From: Ophiostoma sp. CBS 140.51
Taxonomy: Eukaryota; Ascomycota; Sordariomycetes; Ophiostomatales; Ophiostomataceae
Assembly (NCBI GenBank): GCA_029298735.1
Contig: JANSLP010000217.1
Location: 1-56,186, forward strand
Length of the DNA stretch: 56,186 nt
Direction: 5' to 3'
Position 1 is the stretch's first letter. The number at the start of each line of letters is the position of its first letter. Shown here piece after piece: positions 51,074 to 56,186 of this stretch. Below the pieces are notes generated by a model. It was not told the origin of the DNA, did no database searches, and was given only the letters and a program-made list of their open reading frames with translations. The position numbers were made by a program, and so were the translations under genes.

Positions 51074-52402
51074 TCCGGTGAGGGATGGATGTATGTATGA
51101 TGAACGAAAAGTAAAGAAAGACTTTTGTATGGATAATATGGTGTTATCGGTGGTATTGGAGTTGTCAAGAGCCGATATCAAAGGTCAAAGGACGATAGAA
51201 TTTCGGATTTCGAGATTGCAACTGGTTTGAATACCTTTTGGTTCTGTTTGATTAATACTGGGAATACCTGTGAATCAGGACTGGAGTACATGCATAGAAA
51301 CAAATGGATTAAAACTTCAAACACCAAAACACTTGTCTCATTTCGTGGTGTGGCTTGCTCATTGCTGGCGATGCCGCATCCGTCTGTCGCCGTGTCTCAG
51401 TTTGTCGTGGTTTATTGTAGTTGAGCTGTGGGGATTTTGGCGGTGTTAGTGGTTGACGTGGGTATTATGCAGGGTCTTTTGGGCGATCTAAGCATCGGGG
51501 GAACCTTTCGCCAAGCCTGGACCAAGCCAGCGAGGTGACGGGCTGTCAATGGGGCCTGCTGAAGGCTGCTGGAGACACCTGGAGACACCTGGAGACAGCT
51601 GAAGAATGCAGCCTACAGGACAGGCGTAGTGGTCTAGCACCTGTAAATACAGCACTGTGGTGTGGTCAGTGGGGCCTTCAAACTCCACTGCTCGGCGTCA
51701 AAGTCTTTTTGCCATTTTGCTGTTGTAGATCTGCATCGTCTCCATAGACTATTTCGAGATATTTGGGATAAATTGTAAGATAGAAAATGTTTTGCAGCCT
51801 CGTCTGCCACAGTGGTCCAAGTGTTTATTTGTGGAGAAGTGGAAGTGATTAGAAGACGTGCATCATTTTCGAGAACATCGTGTCGAAAAGACAACCCACA
51901 GCTCTGTTTTCTAGTTGTGTCCCCTGACGCATAACGCTTATGCACCACAGCGAGTGATCGCGGGGCATTGTGACGTCTGCGCCTTCCCGGCTCTCATGCA
52001 CGTCAGCCGCGCCTGCCGTTCTCACTTCTCTGTGCTCACCCATTCCCCTCACCAGAATCGCGCCTTCTACTCCAGGCAATAAACGTGATTGCATAATCAT
52101 GCCTTCCATGTCTGCATTCCAAAGAATACTGACAAATGTGGAAAGAAGGATGGGAAAGGGCCAGAGGGGAAAGGGGGAGCAACATCGCATCACAACAATT
52201 GTATTTAATCCATCTTCTGACACTCTCATCTTCTACAACGACGCCATAGGATAAAGACCGCCATACATCGCTTCAAGAGCATCAACATCCATCTACCAAG
52301 CCTCGCCTCTCGCGTATCGCCTCTCGAACATCGCGACACCACCTTGCCATACACGACAACACCTCTTCAATCTTCAGCCACAACATCTGACGACTGCTCA
52401 AA
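51074..52402. other. Intergenic region with a ten-base tandem repeat
   Basis: A 1329-base region without a convincing gene. GGAGACACCT occurs twice and a near-copy once at 51571-51600. The last 150 bases are C/A-rich and look like the leader of the DUF427 gene. Confidence 0.45.
51571..51600. repeat. Three tandem ten-base units GGAGACACCT
   Basis: Two perfect copies and a third reading GGAGACAGCT. The repeat is intergenic and has no known function. Confidence 0.75.
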
Positions 52403-53195
52403 ATGGCCGACGCATCGACACTCGCGACGCAAGGTCCCACCAAGCAAGAGCCCACCAACCGCCGTGTGCGTGCTCTGCTCGGCGGTCAGTGGATTTTCGA
52501 CACCCTCGACGCCGTCTACGTCTGGGAGCGGAAGTTTTGTGAGTCCCACGGAAGCCGACAATTGATTTGAGTGTTGAGAGTGTGCACTAACGGCGGACAC
52601 AGACCCCCTGTACTACGTCCCTGTGGCCGCCGTCCTCGCCGGACCGGGCAAGCTCGACAAGAACGCCGGCCCCGCTACCGACGGCGTCGTCCTCGGTACC
52701 CTGACCAGCAACGACCAGACGGCCACCGTCACCATTTTCGAGGCGGGCCCGCTCGCCGGCCTGGCCAAAGTCGCAGGAGAAACCCTCGAGTGGTACGCCG
52801 AAGACGAGAAGCTGCTTGGCTCGCACCCCAAGGACCCCTACTCGCGCATTGAGTGTCTGCCCTCGTCGCGCCCGGTGCGCATCGAGCTCGGCGGTACAGT
52901 GCTGGCCGAGAGCACCAACAGCGTCTTTTTGCACGAAACACACCTGCGCACACGCTACTACCTGTCACCGACGTCCGTCAAAGACTGGTCCGTCCTCAAG
53001 CCCAGCGAAACGACGACCTTCTGCCCGTACAAAGGCCAGGCGCGCTATTACCACGTCGTGCTGCCGGACGGGCGCGAGGTCAAGGACGGCGTGTGGTACT
53101 ACCCGTTCCCGACGCAGGAGTCGGCAACAATTCAGAGCCGGCTGTCTTTTTACAATGAAAAGTTTGACGTCTTTGTGGACGGCGTGAAGGAGTAG
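52403..53195 (+). CDS. DUF427 domain protein
   Basis: Two exons join in frame: 52403-52538 and 52603-53195, giving 242 residues, with a 64-base intron (GTGAGT donor). Residues 21-53 show a DUF427-type half (R-V-R-A-L-L-G-G, V-Y-V-W-E, Y-Y-V-P). The second half is a fuller DUF427 unit: V-R-I-E-L-G-G, L-H-E-T-H-L-R-T-R-Y-Y-L-S, T-T-F-C-P-Y-K-G, and W-Y-Y-P-F-P. The protein is thus an apparent tandem of two related units, the first diverged. No signal peptide or membrane segment is seen. The biochemical function of DUF427 is not established. It converges on the urea transporter gene with 146 bases between stop codons. Confidence 0.85.
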
Positions 53196-53341
53196 GAGAG
53201 GTGCTATGGTTCAACAAGTTGTATTAATTCTTCTCTAAATGAACAAAAGGGTATCTTCACAATCACAATGCTCAATGCTCTCCAGTGCACTGTCTCTATT
53301 CAAATCTTCACAACGGCAATTCATCCTCGATCTCTTCCCCC

Positions 53342-55420
53342 CTACTGAGGCGACACAAGAGTCTCGCCAGTATGGGGCTCCTTCTTCTCTGTAGGCGTGG
53401 CATAGCCCGAAGCGCCGGCACCCTCGACAGCTTCCGCCTCAATGGTTGTGCGCCGTTTGCCTGGGCCCTTGCCGGACAGGTCGCGGCCAATAGACTTGAA
53501 CGTGTGCACGAGCGTGCGGCGACCTTCAAAGACAGGGTAGATGCCGACCGCGCACAGCGACAAGAAGATCCAAATGATGCCGACGGTGACCCAGCCGGTA
53601 AAGAAAGGCTTCGAAAACACATAGCCCGAGCCGTACATGGGCATGGGCCACAGCACTAAAAAGGAAATGGCCAAGAAGGTGGTACTGGCCTTGCTGATCT
53701 TGCCGGCGCGCAGCAGCTTCTTCTGCTCCTCCTCGAACTCGGGGCCCGAGACGGCGGGGACGGAGGGAGCGGGGACACTCTCCTCAACGTCAACGTCGAC
53801 GTCAGGGGTGCTCGCATCAGCGTCATCGCCCTGGCGGATGGCCATCATGGACTTCCAGTCGTACTTGTCGAGACCAAAGATGAGAGTAAAGACGGGGATA
53901 AGCACAAGGGGGGAAAGCAGGGCGACGACGTTGCCGGCCAGCATGGGCTCGTTGGAGCCCGTGCAGTCGACATCCAGGACACCGCACTGCTTCTTGGCGG
54001 TGACAAGCCAGGCCACCAGGGCGAGGGCAAGACCGACGACAGGCGTCAGCGAGGCGGCCCACTTGTTCTGGCCAGACCAGGTTAGGGTGAGCGTGACGGG
54101 CAGCACGGCCGACGAGACAATCACGCCCATCATCAGGTACAGATAGCCCATGCTGATGCCGGCGTACCAGAGACCGACCGAGAAGCTGGCAATAAACAAC
54201 GCATAGCCGACGACCATGCAGTGGCTCATCCACACGAGACGACGGCCGCTAGCAGCAGGGTTGATGTAGGTACGGTAGATATCGTAGGTAAAAATGGACG
54301 AGACAGCAATCAGTTCGGAAGAGGTGGCCGACGTCACAGCCATGAACACAATCAGAAGAGTGGCAGCAGCACCGCCCTTGCCCAACAGAGCGACCGCGGC
54401 GTACGGCAGGACCAGACCAGCCGAGACCTCGGCCTCAGACATGCGGTTGGGAAAAGTCGGGAAGACGGGGTTGGACTCGAGCGCCAGGGCAGCCAGGCCC
54501 AGCGTCGTGGAGGCCAAGAAGGGGATGGCGAACCAGGAGAGACCGCCCATAATGTAACCGGGCAGGGCGTGAACGGGCGAGGCGGCAATGGCCTTGTTCC
54601 AGTAGCCGTTATCGTTGAAGATGGTGGCAAAGTTGCCGGCAATGTTGATGACGAAGAAGATGGCGCCCTGCTTGGAGCGCATCGTTAAATAACTGCCGTC
54701 GGCGTTGCCGTCAATAGGGTGGTCGGCCGCGGCCTTGACGAGCAAATCATAGACGGCGGAGGGCGAACCCAGCAGGTCGGACGAGGCGTATGTCGTCAGG
54801 GCAAAGATGATGAGGATGATGAGCAGGATGAACGTATGGATCCAGTCCGTCAGGATGGTGGCCTTGAGACCACCGACGAGCGTGTACGCCACAACACCCA
54901 GCGGCAACAGGTAAATGGCGGCGATGGTGTGCATACCCGTCAGGGCGTTGACGGTCGCCGAGCCGCCAATAATGAGCATCAGCGACACGAGAATGTTGGT
55001 GGCCAGGCCAAACACCAGAAAAACCATGTGGGCCATGGTGCCGTAACGGGCCTTGATGATTTCGAGGAAGGTGTGGGCGTTGGGCGCCCGACGCTTGAGC
55101 TCAATGGCCAGAGTAGCAAACAGCAAGACCTGGACCGTGGCACCGGAGGCGTACCAAAAGGGGCCAGAGACACCATAGCGGTAGCAGACGGCGGTAGACT
55201 GAAGAAGCGTGGCAGCCCAGGTCCAGGACGAGACGACGGCGGAACCGACCAGACCCGACTTGACGGTACGGCCGGCCGTTGTGAACATTTCCGAGGTTTG
55301 CTGCTCGGCGTTGTAGCGCTTGAGGATAAAGGTGACGAGGATCATGCCCAGGGCAAAGGCCAGGCCGAGGCCCAGCACGACACCGTAGCCGACGCCCTGG
55401 TCGAGGGCAGGAGCGACCAT
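53342..55420 (-). CDS. dur3: Urea/polyamine permease, DUR3-like (sodium:solute symporter family)
   Basis: A single exon of 692 residues with about 15 membrane segments, the usual size for fungal DUR3 proteins. Characteristic DUR3 segments are Q-T-S-E-M-F-T-T-A-G-R near residue 41, S-W-T-W-A-A-T-L-L-Q-S, and R-R-A-P-N-A-H-T-F-L-E. A Glu/Asp-rich cytosolic loop lies near residues 530-560 and the C-terminal tail is charged. The protein should import urea with protons at the plasma membrane. HGATAR sites upstream (three at 55821-55884) fit control by a nitrogen-catabolite GATA factor of the AreA/NIT2 type. The leader carries a tandem GGGTATCA repeat. Substrates other than urea, such as polyamines, are possible in this family. 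Confidence 0.92.
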   Translation of the reverse strand: MVAPALDQGVGYGVVLGLGLAFALGMILVTFILKRYNAEQQTSEMFTTAGRTVKSGLVGSAVVSSWTWAATLLQSTAVCYRYGVSGPFWYASGATVQVLLFATLAIELKRRAPNAHTFLEIIKARYGTMAHMVFLVFGLATNILVSLMLIIGGSATVNALTGMHTIAAIYLLPLGVVAYTLVGGLKATILTDWIHTFILLIILIIFALTTYASSDLLGSPSAVYDLLVKAAADHPIDGNADGSYLTMRSKQGAIFFVINIAGNFATIFNDNGYWNKAIAASPVHALPGYIMGGLSWFAIPFLASTTLGLAALALESNPVFPTFPNRMSEAEVSAGLVLPYAAVALLGKGGAAATLLIVFMAVTSATSSELIAVSSIFTYDIYRTYINPAASGRRLVWMSHCMVVGYALFIASFSVGLWYAGISMGYLYLMMGVIVSSAVLPVTLTLTWSGQNKWAASLTPVVGLALALVAWLVTAKKQCGVLDVDCTGSNEPMLAGNVVALLSPLVLIPVFTLIFGLDKYDWKSMMAIRQGDDADASTPDVDVDVEESVPAPSVPAVSGPEFEEEQKKLLRAGKISKASTTFLAISFLVLWPMPMYGSGYVFSKPFFTGWVTVGIIWIFLSLCAVGIYPVFEGRRTLVHTFKSIGRDLSGKGPGKRRTTIEAEAVEGAGASGYATPTEKKEPHTGETLVSPQ

Positions 55421-55490
55421 TGTGGTTGTGTGGTTGTTGAGATGGAAGAAGGTAGAGGAATGTATGGGAAATATTAAAGGAAAAGGAAAA

Positions 55491-55546
55491 GGGTATCAGG
55501 GTATCAGGGTATCAGGGTATCAGGGTATCAGGATATGAGGGTATCA
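55491..55546. repeat. Seven tandem eight-base units GGGTATCA in the DUR3-like leader
   Basis: Five perfect units run from 55491 to 55530, one variant (GGATATGA) follows at 55531-55538, and a last perfect unit is at 55539-55546. Each perfect unit carries TGATAC on the coding strand of the transporter gene, a GATA core with a non-consensus last base. The repeat starts about 70 bases upstream of the start codon. Confidence 0.9.
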
Positions 55547-55820
55547 AATATGAAGAAGATCAGCGAGCTGGACTCGTGGCGTGTGTGAATCCCTTCCTTG
55601 TTGAGATGAAGAAGCTATGATGATAATGCAAGAAAGACACGGATCACAAAGAGGCAGGTCATCATCTCTATATATAACTGTCGAGGTGATGGGCAACGAA
55701 TAAATTCTTGGGGAAGCATGGAGCGGTTATGGATGGGAACATGGGAACTACGGGTACGGGTACGGCCATGTGGAACGAAAACAAAAATCAGAGTTCGAAT
55801 GGAGACCGGAGCTTGACCTC

Positions 55821-55884
55821 TGATAGAGATAACGATCAATGTCCAGTTTGATGTCACGGTCTCGCCATTTCATCATCTTGATAA
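55821..55884 (+). promoter_or_regulatory. Three HGATAR nitrogen-response sites
   Basis: TGATAG at 55821-55826 is directly followed by AGATAA at 55827-55832, and TGATAA is at 55879-55884. Closely paired sites are the typical arrangement for AreA/NIT2 GATA factors. They lie 400-465 bases upstream of the DUR3-like start codon and upstream of the TATA box. Confidence 0.5.
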
Positions 55885-56186
55885 GAAGCGAAAAAGTGAA
55901 AAGAGAAAATATGAATAAGTGAAACGAAACAACAACGGCCAGCCAAGAACGAAGTAGAGCAGAAAATAATATGAGAAGGATAAAAAGAGAGGGCCGAAAC
56001 AAAAGAACCAAGACCCAGAGCGGGGGGGTATCAATAATCTCTGGCAAATCAGAGGCCGCGATGAGCGGTGTTAGTGGTGGTACTTTGTAAGTGACCCACC
56101 CTACTTTCCGCTCACCCCCCCATTCCGCCCACCCATTTGCCAAGAATATCACCAACATCATGGAAAAAGCGTCAAATACGTTTGAA

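Larger units (their letters stand above)
55421..56186. promoter_or_regulatory. DUR3-like promoter and leader
   Basis: This region runs to the window end and holds no gene. On the minus strand it contains a TATA box at 55669-55676. The plus strand shows three HGATAR sites: TGATAG at 55821, AGATAA at 55827 and TGATAA at 55879. Between the TATA box and the start codon is a seven-unit GGGTATCA repeat. Confidence 0.55.

Noticed and set aside
55491..55546. GGGTATCA repeat as telomere-like sequence
   Set aside because: The fungal telomere unit is TTAGGG. This unit is different and short, and it sits in a gene leader.

Overview
This window looks like nuclear DNA of a filamentous ascomycete (Pezizomycotina). 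Genes are monocistronic on both strands and many carry short introns of about 59-103 bases with GTRAGT-type donors and YAG acceptors. The gene content is fungal: two Zn2Cys6 regulators, a bZIP-DUF3425 regulator, a mitochondrial methylisocitrate lyase, a fungal homocitrate synthase (alpha-aminoadipate lysine pathway), a DUR3-type urea permease and a DHN-melanin naphthol reductase. The melanin gene and general codon use fit Sordariomycetes. I cannot name the species.

Layout. 1-5.2 kb: methylisocitrate lyase (+) converging on a secreted beta-lactamase-fold protein (-) whose catalytic motifs are degenerate. 5.8-28 kb: a dense metabolic block with a Zn2Cys6 regulator (-) divergent from an NmrA-like protein (+), a bZIP regulator (+), a PTS1-tagged peroxisomal acyl-CoA synthetase (-) divergent from a family VIII esterase-like protein (+), an SDR (-), a sugar-porter MFS transporter (-), a second Zn2Cys6 regulator (-) divergent from an alpha/beta hydrolase (+), and a Baeyer-Villiger-type flavin monooxygenase (-) convergent with that hydrolase. 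28.7-38.2 kb: a membrane-anchored GH3 beta-glucosidase (-), a trihydroxynaphthalene reductase (+) and a large coiled-coil protein (-). 38.2-50 kb: homocitrate synthase (+) between two gene-poor stretches of about 5 kb each. 50-56 kb: aquaporin (+), DUF427 protein (+) and urea transporter (-).

How the genes may work together. The 8-28 kb block has no polyketide synthase, NRPS or terpene synthase. It does have uptake, ketone oxidation, ester hydrolysis, alcohol/ketone redox and peroxisomal CoA activation, so I read it as a candidate catabolic cluster rather than a biosynthetic one. The main observation is a shared element, TGACTCG (mostly CTGACTCGA). I count nine copies in about 5.5 kb of intergenic DNA in this block, against about 0.7 expected, in all six promoter regions examined. 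Only three non-coding copies were found elsewhere in the window. The element resembles a bZIP half-site pair, and the block encodes a bZIP protein with an unusual basic region. A second shared element, a 15-base sequence ATATGGGGWCCCCGC, occurs in two of these promoters.

Splice sites were placed by eye from reading frame, donor/acceptor consensus and family alignment from memory. No database search was possible. No tRNA, rRNA, CRISPR array or intact transposon was recognised.
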